This document shows positions 45,303-58,724 of a DNA stretch of 64,000 bases, piece after piece. How positions within the stretch are numbered: the first letter of the stretch is position 1; each line of letters starts with the position of its first letter. A program made the translations under genes and the position numbers. The notes under the pieces are model-generated. The model was not told the origin of the DNA, did no database searches, and worked only from the letters and a program-made list of their open reading frames with translations. This DNA comes from Opisthocomus hoazin (lineage: Eukaryota > Chordata > Aves > Opisthocomiformes > Opisthocomidae): the NCBI RefSeq assembly GCF_030867145.1, contig NC_134428.1:26451320-26515319 (forward strand), given 5' to 3'.

Positions 45303-47610
45303 GGGACGTTCTTCAAAGACTATAACCTGTTAGGAAGGGATGGGATCTACCTGTCTAGAAGAGGAAAGGGAGTCTTCAGCAGCAGGCTGGCTAGCTTGGT
45401 GTGGTGGGCTTTGAACTGAAGGACTTGGGGTGGCGGGGTCAAAAGTCACAGTGCTCAAGCCATCGCATCCAACTGGGGAGTAAGCCAGGCCAGCCAGAGC
45501 AGTGACATATGTTCCTTAGCTGCCTCCCAAGTTGGGAACCAGAAGGCCAGCCACCTTAAGGGGGTGGGTATGGCTATGGCAGATCCTCTTGCACCCATCC
45601 AGGGAAACCTGTATGCTCGATTACCTCTCTGAAATGCCTCTACACCAATGCACACAGCATGGGGAATAAACAGGAAGAACTAGAGATTACTGAATGCCTT
45701 CTTTGCTTCAGTCTTTACCGCTAAGGCTGGCCCTCAGGCATCCCAGTCGCTGGAGATAAGAGAGAAAGCCTCGAGAAAGGAAGACCTTCCGTGGGTCAAG
45801 GAGGGTTGGGTTAGAGATCACTTAAGCCAACTGGACACCCAGAAATCCGTGGGCCCCAATGGGTTGCACTCATGAGTGCTGAGGGAGCTGGCAGATGTCA
45901 TTGTTGAGCCACTCTCAGTCTTCTGAAAGGTCCTGGAAAACAGAAGTGCCTGTGAACTGGTGGAAAGCCAGTGTCACTCCAGTCTTCAGAAAGGGCAAGA
46001 AGGAGGATCCAAGAAACTATAGGCCGGTCAGCCTCACCTCCGTCCCTGGAAAGGTGGTGGAGCAGCTCATTCTGGATGTCATCTCTAAGCAAGTGGAGGA
46101 AAAGGTGGTTATTAGGAGTAGTCAATATGGATTCACCAAGGGGAAATCATAGTTGACCAATTTGATAGCCTTCTACGATGGCATGACCAGCTGGGTAGAT
46201 GAGGGAAGAGCAGTGGATGTTGTCTACCTCGATTTCAGCAAGGCTTTTGACGCTGTCTCCCATAACATCCTCCTAGGGAAGCTCGGGAAGTGTGGGCTGG
46301 ATGAGTGGTCGGTGAGGTGGATTGGGAACTGGCTGAAGGGCAGAGCTCAGAGGATGGTCATCAGCGGCACTGAGTCTAGTTGGAGGCCTGTAACTAGTGG
46401 GGTTCCCCAGAGGTCAGTCAGTCTTGTTCAATTTATTCATCAGTGACCTGGATGAAGAGACGGAGCGTACCCTCAGCAAGTTTGCTGATGACACCAAACT
46501 GGGAGGAGTGGTGGATACACTAGCAGGCTGTGCTGCCATTCAGTGAGACCTGGACAGGCTGGAGAGTTGGGCAGAGAGGAACCTTGTGAAGTTCAACAAG
46601 GGCAAGTGCAGGGTCCTGCACCTGGGGAGGAATAACCCCATGCACCAGTACAGGCTGGGGCTGACCTGTTGGGAAGCAGCTCTGTGGAGAGGGACCTGGG
46701 AGTGCTGGTGGATGGCAAGTTAACCATGAGCCAGCAGTGTGCCATTGCAGCCAAGAAGGCCGATGGGATCCTGGGCTGCATCAAGAGGAGTGTGGCCAGC
46801 AGGTCAAGGGAGGTTCTCCTTCCCCTCTACTCTGCCCTAGTGAGGCCCCATCTGGAGTATTGCGTCCAATTCTGCGCTCCCCAGTTCAAGAACAATGGCG
46901 AACTACTGGAGAGATTCCAGCGGAGGGCTGCGAGGATGATGAGTGGAATGGAGCATCTCTCCTACAAGGAAAGGCTGAGGGAGCTGGGCTTATTTAGCCT
47001 GAAGAAGAGAAGGCTGTGAGGGGATCTTATAAATGCTTATAAATATCTGAAGGGTGGGTGTCAGGAGGATGGGGCCAAGCTCTTTTCAGTGGTGCCCAGC
47101 GACAGGACAAGGGGCAATGGCCACAAGCTGAAGCATAGCAAGTTTCAGCTGAACATGAGGAAGAACTTTACTTTGAGGGTGGCAGAGCACTGGAACAGGC
47201 TGCCCAGAAGGGTTGTGGAGTCTCTTTCTCTGGACATACTCAAAACCTGCCTGGACACAGTCATAGAATCATAGAATGGTAAGGGTTGGTAGGGACCTTA
47301 AAGATCATCTGGTTCTAACCCCCCTGCCATGAGCAGGGACATCTTCCACCAGATCAGGTTGCTCAGAGCTCCATCCAACCTGGCCTTGAACACTGCCAGG
47401 GAGGGGGCATCCACAGCTTCTCTGGGCAACCTGTGCCAATGTTTCACCACCCTCATGGTGAAGAATTTCTTCCTAATATCTAATCTAAATCTGCCCTCTT
47501 TTGGTTTACAGCCATTCCTGTGCAGCCTGCTCTAGGTGAACCTGCTTTAGCAGGGCGGTAGGACTAGATGATTTCCAGAAGTCCCTTCCAACCCCTACCA
47601 TTCTGTGATT
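45303..47610 (+). mobile_element. Defective CR1 LINE, internally deleted and interrupted by another CR1
   Basis: Pieces in order: an esterase-like ORF1 end (YNLLGRDGIYLSRRGKGVF, 45320-45420), a short ORF2 start (LYTNAHSMGNKQEELE, about 45640-45685), then reverse transcriptase sequence (NWWKASVTPVFRKGKKEDPR, 45955 on; VVYLDFSKAFDAVSHNIL, 46220-46270), and the C-terminal part ([13 protein letters not shown], about 46835). The endonuclease domain is missing between about 45687 and 45690. In-frame stops (for example TAG at 46150) and frameshifts make it inactive. The 3' end, CTAGATGATTTCCAGAAGTC to CCATTCTGTGATT, is at 47555-47610. A second CR1 interrupts it at 47262-47516. Confidence 0.92.
47262..47516 (-). 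mobile_element. CR1 fragment inserted antisense inside the larger CR1
   Basis: Begins CATAGAATCATAGAATGG, the reverse complement of a CR1 3' tail, and runs through ATCAGGTTGCTCAGAG and TTTCACCACCCTCATGGTGA to GCCATT. The host CR1 reads CTGGACACAGT on the left and resumes CCTGTGCAGCCTGCTCTAGGTGA on the right, which are contiguous in ordinary CR1 3' sequence. About 255 bases, 5'-truncated. Confidence 0.88.
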
Positions 47611-50600
47611 TTGTCTGCCTCATGAGTAAGCTGACTTACTTCCCTAAATCCAAGCAAAATCAATTTTAAGTAAAAGCCCACAGTTAGTTATTGCAGCTAC
47701 CCAGAATGGATTACTCACTATTTACTGTTAAGGGAGGGGCAGGGACACCAGTGGTGCTTTCTTCCCCTTCTGCCACTGCCCTCTGCTTTGTGCTCTTTGT
47801 GAAATCCTCCTGGAAGGGTTGCACTTGGATGGATCAGCCAGGAGAGGTCTGCTCAGGCCAGGTTTGGAAAGCTGTGTGCTGCAGCACTTCTCTGCTGAGC
47901 CCGAGCCTCATTCTGCCTTTCCCTGGCTTTTTTTCTTCTGCACAGCTATGCCCTCCTGTCTGCTCATTTCTGTTGGATGGCTTTATGTGTGTAGGTATTC
48001 TTCCCCTTGTCTCCTTTCAGTATTTCTCTGGTGAAATAAAACTGTACCTCTTTGAGAAGGAAGAGCCCTATTCCTGTGTTTTTGCATAACCCAGAACTGG
48101 TGATAAACACGGGCTGGCTGCGCAGCTGGCCAGCTCACTCCCCGTCCTGCAGTAGGCACGGTGCATGACTGCAGTGGGAGCTAAGTACATGCTCCATCCT
48201 CCACTTTTGCCATCCAGAGCTACTGCCAAGCTATAAAACACAGGCAGGTTTCAAATGACAGGTGTCTTGGCTGAGATGGTGATCTACCTGGAGCGTGTTG
48301 AGTTGTGACTTTGGGCTGGCTCTCAGGACTGCCAGCGAGGCGTTCTGACCTGAGCCACACCTCCTGGGGACTAGTCTGTGGTTGCAATGGCAGCTTCCCC
48401 TCCCGAGACAGGAACTTCATTCCTGAAGGCTGGGACCCTCCAAGCATGTTCTTTTCAGCTAGCAGAGGGCTCCTACCGGGACAGAGAATTACTGATCATA
48501 GTAAGGGTATTTTCAGTGGTTTTTGGTTTGTTTTGTAAGACTGAAGTGCAGGTGGAGGCTTATGCCAAGTTTTAGCCTAATTACAATTCCATTGACTACT
48601 CGCAGTCACTCCACCTTGATATCTTTCTTACCTGGCTGCCTACCAAGTATTAGCAACCTGACTCACCATGAGTAAAATGAGTTCCTGAGAAAAGCAGGTG
48701 TATTCCCAGTTCAGGAGAAACTAGTTCTGATACACTGTGTTTCCTTTGCAGAGAACGCCACAGCCTTGTCTTTTTTTCTTCTTTCTGAACAGTGTTAGCT
48801 CCTTGGAAATCTGCACCTATATGGAACAGCTGTTGGCAAATTCCTATCAGTCACGAGGTTTGTCATTGCCTGTGGAAAACTAACAATAACCACAAGATGA
48901 GGGTGAGACTAGTATGGAGCAGGAGCTGGAGGATGTGGGTCGAGTTCTTGCAGCTAGGGACAAGTTAATTTAGGGTGAGGGAGGAGTTGGCTTTTTAAAT
49001 AACTTGTCTCTGCATCTTGTTTTGGGACCCTGCATTGTTGAGGCAGGGTGCAAGGATGTCCAAGTGCTTATCCATCATAACCTACAAACCTTATCTAAGA
49101 AAACAAATTCTTTTAGTTGTTGCATTCTAGTAGTGACATGGCCAAAGGAACAAAGGGTGAGAGAACCAAATGAGGCGGTTGTGACTTCCAAAACCCTGCT
49201 CCCTAACGTTTACCTCTGACTGTGGAATTGTGTGACAAAACTACTTAGTGAATAGAGACCAAGAGGACAGTTTGCTTTCTCCTAGCCATGTGTTTTCTGT
49301 AGAAAACTCCTTAGGGAGCATGATTTGTGCAGTTCATATTCTAGCTCTGACAGAGGTGCTTCCAAAGTGTGTAATTTTGCATACAGTTACTTTCACAAAT
49401 AATAGGTGGTTTTGACTGTTTCTCAGGGGAACTCTGCCCATGCACAGGTGCACACACAGAGACATGGATCATTTCCCACCCTCTGCAGATTGCTGAGTAC
49501 AAGGTCCGCTCCAGGCTCCCACGTGGTGATGCCTCATGATTACACATTACCCGGAATTTTAATTTTTTTCACCACGCTGCTATGACTGAGGCAGCCATGT
49601 CATGCTGTCAGCTTTTCATCAGATGTTGCAGCCATGGCACGCAGCCCTCAAGGCCCCTCTGATTGACTAGACTGTGGTGATGAGGTCGGAAGCCAAGCAA
49701 CAGCTCAGCATGAACTTGCTGACAATCAGAACAGTGAGACCAATGAACCGCTCTGGTTTTCAGGTGCAGGACTATCGTCTCTCAAAGCAGATTTCTCCAA
49801 AGCAGAGGAGAAAAACAGCCGAGCAAAGAAGAGGGCACGTTACAGGTACCTCACTAACACACTTAAAGCTTACTAAATTGCTGTATCTTGGTGTGTTTTC
49901 CCAGAGTACCTAATAACAGCAATCAGCAGCACCAGTCCTGACTGTTCTCATTCGTTTGACAAGCTGTTTGTCCCTGGTGCTGTCCTGCTTCCACCCTGTC
50001 CCTTCTGTGGCTTTCTGGGACATGGAAATTTCCACACAGCCACCTTTTGCCCCTCCAGCAAGACTGCAAGATGAAAGAGAAGAAAAACTGGCTGCAGCCC
50101 TAGATGAATGGAGTGGGGAACTGACTGCTGTGGCCCTTCTAGCTGCAAGGGGGGGAGGAGCAGCTGTTTTCTTCTTTTTTTGTTCCCGGCCACAATACTT
50201 TCTATAAAACTCTGACCATCTGTGCAGGAGACCTAGAATTCTGTATTCTGAATCCAGAGGGGCAATTGTAATGGCAAGAGTTCATATAGTACCAGCCTGT
50301 GACCTGCAGCCTGTCTTTGATAGAGGGATGACTGCACTAGACCTGCCCCAATGCATGGCACGGCAGGTGTCCAAAGGAGCTCCTGTCTCAGTTCCATGAT
50401 GGATCAGCTGCTTCCATGGTCCTGTCTATGCTCCATCGTATAAGAGCAGGACATTCACAGAGGTGTGGTGTTTGTCCTCTGCTTGAAGGTTACTGAGTTG
50501 GTGACTAACATACCACTGGGACTTTCCTACTTGCTGCTGTTTCCCAAAGTCGTAGACATGGGGAAATTTGCTATGAGCTGAAGAGTTTGAGGCTGGCTGC

Positions 50601-51836
50601 TTCTCCCCAGCTCAACCACTGCTGGTTTCACTTGGAGTGAGCCACCCACACAGCAACAAGAATTATAGCAGAGTGAGAAAGCACTGGACTGCCTTCTGGG
50701 GGTAGAATTTCCACACCTGGCTCAGGGCTGTAACCAGTCCCCAGTTCTTGTCTTGATGCTCTAGAGAGCTGCTATGAGAACCAGGTCTGCACTGGCTGTG
50801 GTTGGCCCTGAAGTTAGCGCTCTTGGCCCTTGGTGAGCAGCCAGCAGAGGTCCTGAGAAGCTGACTCTGGCAGGCTCATGCTGTGCTGTGTTCAGTACCC
50901 AGTGCATGTGTTTCATGCTCTTGTCTTGAAGGTTATGTAGGGCAGTTCATTGCTGGGTGGTGTGCTCCCCCACTGCCTCCCTGAGGGGCCCAAGGAGCAC
51001 AAAGTATGCTCCTCCACAACATGAAGAAGGCAACAGAGCCATCAGCTGCCTTGTTTCCTCCGCAGGGCAGGAATTAGGACCCACAGTTTAGCCAGCACTA
51101 CCTGTTCCATGGCCTTATTTGGCGCTGTGCTGGACCCCTGCAACAGGCAGTGTCATCTGGAAGCATCAGGGATTGTTCCCCCTTCTGGTCAGGCCACCTT
51201 TCCTGTGCTTAGGACTTGCCTTAAAAGCCTCCAGCTGAGCTCCCCAGTGTGAAGGATCAACACATTCAACTGCTGTCCATATTGGCTCTATTTTGCATGC
51301 TATCTGCTATTGTTTTAGCTTCTTGCTGCTCCTAGCAGGTCACTTTCCAGCTTCTGTATATGAACAGTGGCAGGGTAAGGAGTGTGGAAACTAGGCTATG
51401 CAGAGCTGGTCACAGAACAGCAACCAGGGGATCCAAGCAGCTTCCTTGTTCGAGCAAAAGCCTCACACCACATCCAAAGCCACTGTGGACCACGGAATCC
51501 CCCGGCCCCTACACTTTGTAGGAACAACCTTCAGACTCCTCTTCTTTCTGAGTACAGTAAATGTTTACCAGTGCTGATTTGGATGCAGATACATTGATGT
51601 GGACTCAATCCCATGTTTTGGGCTTTGTAGCCTCAGACAAAACAAGCTCCTGCCTTCTGCCACCTTACAATGAACTCCTACCAGCATCACAGCAAAGTCA
51701 TAGTTTCACAAAACTTGGACTGTCCCAAGAAAGTCTCACAAAGCCTTTTGGCTCCTCTGTGTATAAATGTATTTTGAATTTTTGGAAACATTGGTTACTT
51801 TGAAGCAATCTGTTTGCGTGAAAACCCTGTGTATCT

Positions 51837-51870
51837 CCCATGTTGTTAATACACCCATGTTGTTAATACA
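51837..51870. repeat. 17-bp tandem duplication
   Basis: Two adjacent copies of CCCATGTTGTTAATACA, followed by CCCA of a third. Perfect copies suggest a recent duplication. Confidence 0.9.
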
Positions 51871-53909
51871 CCCAAACATATTGCAACGTGCTTCTCATAA
51901 CCGCCTGTTTGTCCATCCTGCACCCTCATCCCACCTTTTCTCATGAAGACAAGGTACATCCCTGCCAGTGACATGAGAAGCCATTAATTTTCTTGGGACT
52001 GCGTGTTCTGTGGGTTTGGGATGGAGCCAGCAATGCTGCTGGAGTCTGTGGTCTGCCATGCAATCACCTCCCGCAGCTCACTGCTTCCCACATGGAGGCA
52101 GCGTGCAGTGTGAGCCAGCAGCTTTTGCTTTGAACGTGCTTCCACACTCAGAGGTTGAAAACAGCTTGTGTGGTTTTCACCATATTAGAGATGCCAGCAG
52201 CTGTCCAAGGCACACTAAATTGCTGTACCCAGCCCCAGGTGTGGAAGGCTTTCTGTAAACACTTGTGGCCAGGTAGCATGTGTGGGGCATGCTCATTTTT
52301 GACAGCTGTGGTAAAAAAAAAGATCCCAGAGTCCCAGGTGAGGCTCTTGCCATAAATAGCTGTGTGCGAGCAGCAGAGTTCTGGTGGTCTTGGTGCATCC
52401 TAGTGAGCAGAGATCTGGGAACAAGCTGATAGATGTTGGCTCAAAATGGGTCAGTTTCTGCAAACCTGCATGAAAGGAGCAGTGAGTTCTGCCAGTACTG
52501 TTGACTCAGGTGAGGGCTGTGGGAATACGTGATAGACTTGCTGACCTCATGCAGAGTCAGTGGTTTTTGGAAGCATAAACGCAGAAGATGTGACCTGGGA
52601 CCAGTCTGAGAATGGCTCTGATTGGGGAGGGTGGAGATGGTGGGACACATCAGCTGAACAGACAAGAAAAGGCTGTTGCTTAGTTTGTGAAGCTGCAGGA
52701 ACCCAGCTGTGGGGCACGACTGACAAATATATAGAGGAAGAGTACTGCATGTGGCCTATCCAAAGGGGTCTAGGCTCTCAGAGGAGTGTGCCGTGGAGGC
52801 TGTCTTGGGGAGAGCATGCTTTCCTGTGGGCTGAGCGTATACAGCGTAGTGAGGCATCTGGGGAGATGCTCTGGCACATTTTACATGGTGTAGATGAGGG
52901 TGATGGGTCTGAGCCTGAGCAGAGCTGTAGGTTTCTGTTCCAGATGGTCAGGGTGAGTTCACAGTCATTCCTGTTTCTGTTTACCCGCATGTGTCTGGTG
53001 ATTTCCTATGAGAAGATACAAGCCTCTGTTCAATCCCCTCCGTGTGAGCAAGACGTACGTAGTCACAGCTCTGTGAAGGTAAGCCCTTTTCTTCTGGCAG
53101 GAGCCAAAGCGATGTGCTCCTACTACAGTCTTCATGCAGAACAGGTTCAGACTTGATGTGTATCAGGGAAAACAAGAGGCTGAGCTCCGTGTTGGTGGCT
53201 GCAAAGAGACAACTGGCAAAGGCAAAAGGGAGGCAGGAGGGCAGGGTACTGGGGTCTCTGTAGGTGGCACTCAGCATTCCCCAGACCGAAAGCAATGCCC
53301 TCCTTCCTCTGCAGCATCCTGTGCCAGCTCACAGGGTGCCAGCTGGGGGGCTTTGTTGTTTTTCCAACCTGCTGCTTTGCTGACTAACACCTCCGCTTTC
53401 TGCCTGGCTCATTCATATTTCACCCATTTCCTGAGCTTTGAGGTGGTTTCTTCTATTGCTTTCTCTTCCAGTAGAACACTGTTACTCATGTCTCAGCTGT
53501 TGTCCTGCTATTTTTCACTCATTACTTGTTGTAATGTATGATTATCTTCCTTCTAAATGTCACAAGCCAGTGAAGGTGCTTTTGACCCCAGAGTTATACT
53601 AAGTCTGTATCTTTGACAATGTTGAGGAAATTCTTCTAATTCCATTATGATAGGAAGAAAATAAAAAGATAGTACTGTTTGTGTAGTGTTTTTTTCCCCC
53701 ACATCATGAACTTGATAACTGCAAGGGTCACTCGCTGTCTAGAGAAAAAAATTATCAGCTCTGATTGTTATTTCCTTTGTGTGTGTTTGTTCTTGCTGAT
53801 AGATACATACAGATGTTGCCCCCCTTCTGGTCATAGCAAAATACTTTTGGGTCAACAATAACTTTAGCAGAATCTATCAAGCCTTCTGTGGTGTACCATT
53901 CACATTTGC

Positions 53910-53946
53910 TTCTTGGGCAATTTAATTTAATTCTTGGGCAATTTAA
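53910..53946. repeat. 16-bp direct duplication
   Basis: TTCTTGGGCAATTTAA occurs at 53910-53925 and again at 53931-53946, separated by TTTAA. Confidence 0.9.
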
Positions 53947-56900
53947 ACATATTGCACCTAAATGCCTGTTTTTCTCAAAATTATTAAAAATGAAAAATCA
54001 CTTATTGTGCTAATATTATCTGTATAACTGCTTAGCCTGCAGTTATTCTGTATCATGATCCTTTGGTTGTATATTAACTGAATCCCATGTTAGCTTTTCT
54101 AATATTTTTGGTTTAGACCTACTGGCCTGCTTTATGGCACAGAATACCGTACTTCCTTTTGTAAAAACTCTGGCATGTTGTTAACACTCTTACAATCTCC
54201 TGGGAACATCCACTGACCTAGTGACACCTCACCTTGTTCCTGCCTATGTATCAGTGTAAAAATCGGAGCTTTTCTCTTTCGCACTGTTATTAGCAATTTT
54301 CACATAGCTGTGTATTCATTGTTCCAGACTGGGATTAGCCGCCTTTAAGTCTGGATTTCTCCCTTTCAAACAGATGGTATGTATGCTGGAAGCAGTAAGC
54401 TCATGATTATTTTTCAAATATCTTACCAGTACATGAGAGAGAGACAGCAGTTGGATATGGAGCTGGGACCTTCTGTCTTGAGTATCTTCTGACAATCCTA
54501 TGCCCTCTGTGGCCTGCGATTTCTCTGTATGTGCCTACGTGAGGGATGGGATTTATTTTGTTCTTTAACTACTACAAAAATGTATTGTACTTGGACTGAT
54601 TAGCCATGACTCTCCCATATATGTAATTTCCCTGATAGCTCTCTGAGGAGCCCTGAGGTCTGGGTAAGAGCTGGGCCCTACTGGCTGTGCATGTGCTGCC
54701 CCAGGCTGCCTGGCTGGGTTGTGCTGTGCCAAGTCTTTGCACCTCCTCTTGCTGTGCAGCGGGCTCCTCAGCTCAGCAGGTGTCGGGGCTGAATGCAAAG
54801 CCTGCTCACCCTGCACCCAGCTGCTCTGTGCCTGCTTCACTGCTGCAGTCTCCTTGGGTTATTCCAGCTCCTTGTTCTTTACCCTCCTACCACCACACTA
54901 TGCTGTGCGTGTTAAGCCCTCTCCATAGTGCTGCTCCTTTCCATCTTGTCCAAGGAAACAAGGAGCATACATTGGGCTCCTTGCAGTCCTTTTTAAGGTA
55001 TGCAGAGGTGAGCTGATCTACCCTCCCTCAGCGTTAGCCTTGTGATCTGCAGAGCCCCAGCCCCCACACAAGCTGCAGGCATGAGATCAGGGTAGGGGTG
55101 AGCCCCTCCAGCTGTGCAGGAGCCAGACCACCTCCCTGCCTGTGGTCTGAGGATTGGTGCTGTTGCCCTGGTCCCAGGGGCCATTTTAGGGACAGGTGGA
55201 AGCAGAGTGCAGTGGTACTTGGCTGTCTCCGGTTTGATACGTGCTGTACTATATAGCTAGGCTTAACCATTTAATGCCTTGACACTGATGCCTCCCTACT
55301 GCAAGGTTCTAACTCCACCAGCCCTACTATGACCTTTTAGATCTGAGGCTAGTGAGTTTTTTTTAATCTGTTCTCCCACCTTTTTCTCACGTAAGAGTAA
55401 GAGAGCAGAGCAATACAGTAACAAATGTTGTGTGGGTGTTTGGACCCGAATTCATTGCCTCCTCTGCTCACCACATCCTTCTATCGGCACAGTAATACTG
55501 ATACAGTGGTGACGTCAACCACCATTTATCACTATGTATTCCAATACACTACAGCCCTTGGTCGCGCACAAGTAGGCTTTACTCTTACTCAGTGCTGATG
55601 AGATCTGCCTGCTTTCCAGCTCCTGTGCATGCAGTGTCTGAAGTTGCGGTAATGATTTAGCCAGACCAGCCATGGAAGTGTTGGAGGGCTGAAATGGACA
55701 GCTGAAAGGACAGAGCAAGGTAATGTCCATGTTTCCACCAATTTTCCCGCTGCCAGTTTGTTGCTGGTTGCTATCTGTGACCTCACTGTAAATCTTTCTT
55801 ATAGCTGACATGGCCCTTGTGCCCCTGCTGTCATTGCTGTTGGCCTCTACTGGATGGCTAGAGAATCCTTCTGTCTCCTTGTTGCTCTAGCTTTGTGATT
55901 AGATGGCATTGTACATTGATAATGATTTTTTTCCAAGAAGAAAGCTTGGGTTTGCATATAACTGGTGGACTGAGAGACTTCCACTCTTTTTTGCTATGGT
56001 GTAGCTACGACACTTATTTTCTCATGCTTGGAAATATCAGATTTTTTTGTTATTATTTTATTTAAACTGAGTTTTTAATTAGGCTTTTTTTGTGGAAGTT
56101 TTGTAAATGCATACATTTCCTGGAGACCCTTCCAATTGTGAGCTTAGACTGCACCCATCTTTGGCAGCTTTTGGCACTGTATTTCCAGATCCTTAACAAA
56201 AATAATCTTCATAGATGTCTACGTGTCTATTGGTCCTATTTCCTGTTTCCTGGTATATCTAAACCTTGTAGCATCATGTACGTGTGCGTATCTATGTGAG
56301 TGGCTAATCAACTTTATTACTGTGCTCTCGCACACTGTTCCCTAGCATACTACAGTTTGCAGCAATGATTCTTAGCAGCTGTACAATGCTTGATGTTTTA
56401 TAGGAATTAAGTAACTGTTTCAAGGAAGATGTCTTGGAGTCTCCATTTTCACAGACAGAGAAGTTGAAATGAGGTAGAAAGGACTTTTCTAATGCCAGGC
56501 AGGGAATACTTTCCTGCCTCTGCTCGTTGTCCACTGCCATTTTTTCCTCCACATGAACAATCACAGGAGCAGGTTGCTGATAGATAGAAGCAAATGAGAA
56601 GGGTGTGACAAATGAAGGGATGTAGGAATGGTGGGGGTCTCAATCATAGATTGGGATTGAGGCTTGCAGAGGGCCTGACTGGAGGAAGCTTCAGAACAGG
56701 GGCTGCTGTACATCTTTGTGAAGCCATGAGGTCTTTCAGCCATCCAAGACCACAGAGACACTGCTGCAGAGCTGCATCTTTCCCAGCTCTTCTGCACACG
56801 CATCCATGTCTTGCCATAACAACCTGCAGCACAGCCAGGAGGTCAGACACACAAAGCACTGACACTTTCTATGGTGCTCTCAGGGTTAGCAGTCCTTCCC

Positions 56901-58724
56901 CACCACACTGAGGTAGGAGAACTGTGTAAGAAGTGAAGAAGATAAGCGTTGGACTAATTTGTGGGCACTGACAAGGGTAAGAAATGGGACAGTGGGTTCC
57001 CAAGTGAAGTCTCCTTGCTTTACCTGTGTTAGCAGATCCTACTGCTTTTCTGTCTTATTTTTGCTACTTATTCAGGAAGCTTCCTTTTAGATTACAGCTT
57101 TATGTTAACCTCTCTCCACTGTGTAATAGCAGCCTCTCGTATCTCAACAAGGCATTTTTCCAGTGAGCTACCTGGGCCTGTTGCTTTGACCTTTTCCTGT
57201 TCAGTCCTTCCTGTCCTGTTGGATTGATGGTACTATTCTCTGAGCAGAGGCAGGAAAATAGGGAAGGCACTTAAAGAAACCACAGCCCATTAGCCAAAAG
57301 CAGCAAAGACTTCCCTTCTATTACTCTGTCCATTTAGGCAGGAATGGGGGTAAAATAAGGGAGCTGGAGAAATATCATGAACATGAAACACTGGGGGCAC
57401 TGCCAGTTGGATTCTGAAGCAAGCAGTGGGTCTGCAGAGCTCTGAGGGCCCAATCCTTCCTTCCTCTGCTGAAGAAGAGGGGGCAAGTTGCCTTTCTTGG
57501 CCTTACAGGATGGCCGAGTCTGGAGTGTGAGAGTCACAACACAGAGTGATGCTGAGATGGGCTTCTGCAGCAGGGCACAGTACTAGATGGCACTGGTCCA
57601 TCCTGCAGTCCAGAGCATATGCTGGGTCACAGTCAGTCACAGCCAGTGAGAGGGCACTAGGCCTGAGGAAGAATGGTAGCAGCCCTGGGGACTGTGTGCT
57701 CTCTCTATGGGAATAGGCCCATTCGAGTAGATTGTTGGCATCCTAAGATGGGGAATCCCTGAATATTCTGAGCCCAGCAACAATAGGTTCTAGATATTTC
57801 ACAGGGAGAAGGGTGATTTAAAAAGGCACTGGACAATTGCATGTATCATGTCTCTAGGGCTAGTGACCTCTAGGTGCCAGTGGTCATTTCATTTGGTACA
57901 GCTCTTCTACTAAATGTGCTGCAAGGAACAGGGCCCACAATGTGACAAAGTCACGAGCAGATGCTGCATCAGGAGACTGCCCATCTCGAGGGCATCTGTT
58001 TTCATGATGCAGCCAGCCTCAGCATGAAGTCAGATGAGCAGGTTTCAGATGGCGGTATAACAAGGTGCCTTCCTCAAAGGAATGAGAGTTTGGAGAAGAG
58101 CAGTGGAAGGATGAGTGGGAGCACAAGGTGGGGTTAGACATTGAGCTGTGTCTTAGTAATCAGGGACTGCACCACCAGAAGTAGTGGTAAAGATGATAGC
58201 TATTATACAGAGAAAACTTGGAGAACTGGGTCCAGAGGGGTCAAGAAGAGGTGTTTTTTCAAAGAAGTGTGTGATGCAGAAAGAAGGGCTGGTGTGTGGG
58301 GAAGACAGTTTCTGTCCTGCCACTTGTAGCAGGGTAGAGAGACTAGTAGAGTGCCTGGGGCTCCTTGCTGAGCTGGAGCATGTGCTTCATCTGCCGGATA
58401 TGTTTGGCAGGAAAGGAGGGGCAGCGGCATCATGGCTGCTCCCACCGCAGGGCTCAGGTGCTGCAACCATGAGGTGTTTGTGGCACCTCCTGACTGAGCC
58501 TTGCTGAGCTCATCTGGACACTGCAGTGCATTGAGAGCAAGTCTCTGAGCTCATGTGGGGCTGCAGGGGATTTTTGGTGGCTGCTAAATTTATTTTGCTT
58601 TCATTCTTTGAGTAAACCTGGGGAATTTTTAAATACCACAAATGTTCCCCAAGTGGGAGAGGCCTCACTGGCATTCTCTCTGCTGAGTGTTTGCTGCTGG
58701 CAGTGGGGGAGGCACAGGCACCTC

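Larger units (their letters stand above)
47611..58700. other. IL4R-IL21R intergenic region
   Basis: About 11 kb with no recognisable gene. Open frames up to 198 codons (52560-53156) show no family resemblance and overlap frames on the other strand. A 17-bp tandem duplication (51837) and a 16-bp duplication (53910 and 53931) occur. Non-coding 5' exons of IL21R may lie here but cannot be seen. Confidence 0.55.

Noticed and set aside
52560-53156. 198-codon open frame between IL4R and IL21R
   Set aside because: No recognisable domain, an overlapping frame on the opposite strand, and no matching gene in the conserved synteny. Probably chance.
56431-56530. Possible third MIR-like fragment (CCATTTTCACAGACAGAGAAG)
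   Set aside because: Only one block resembles the core and the rest does not follow the expected order.
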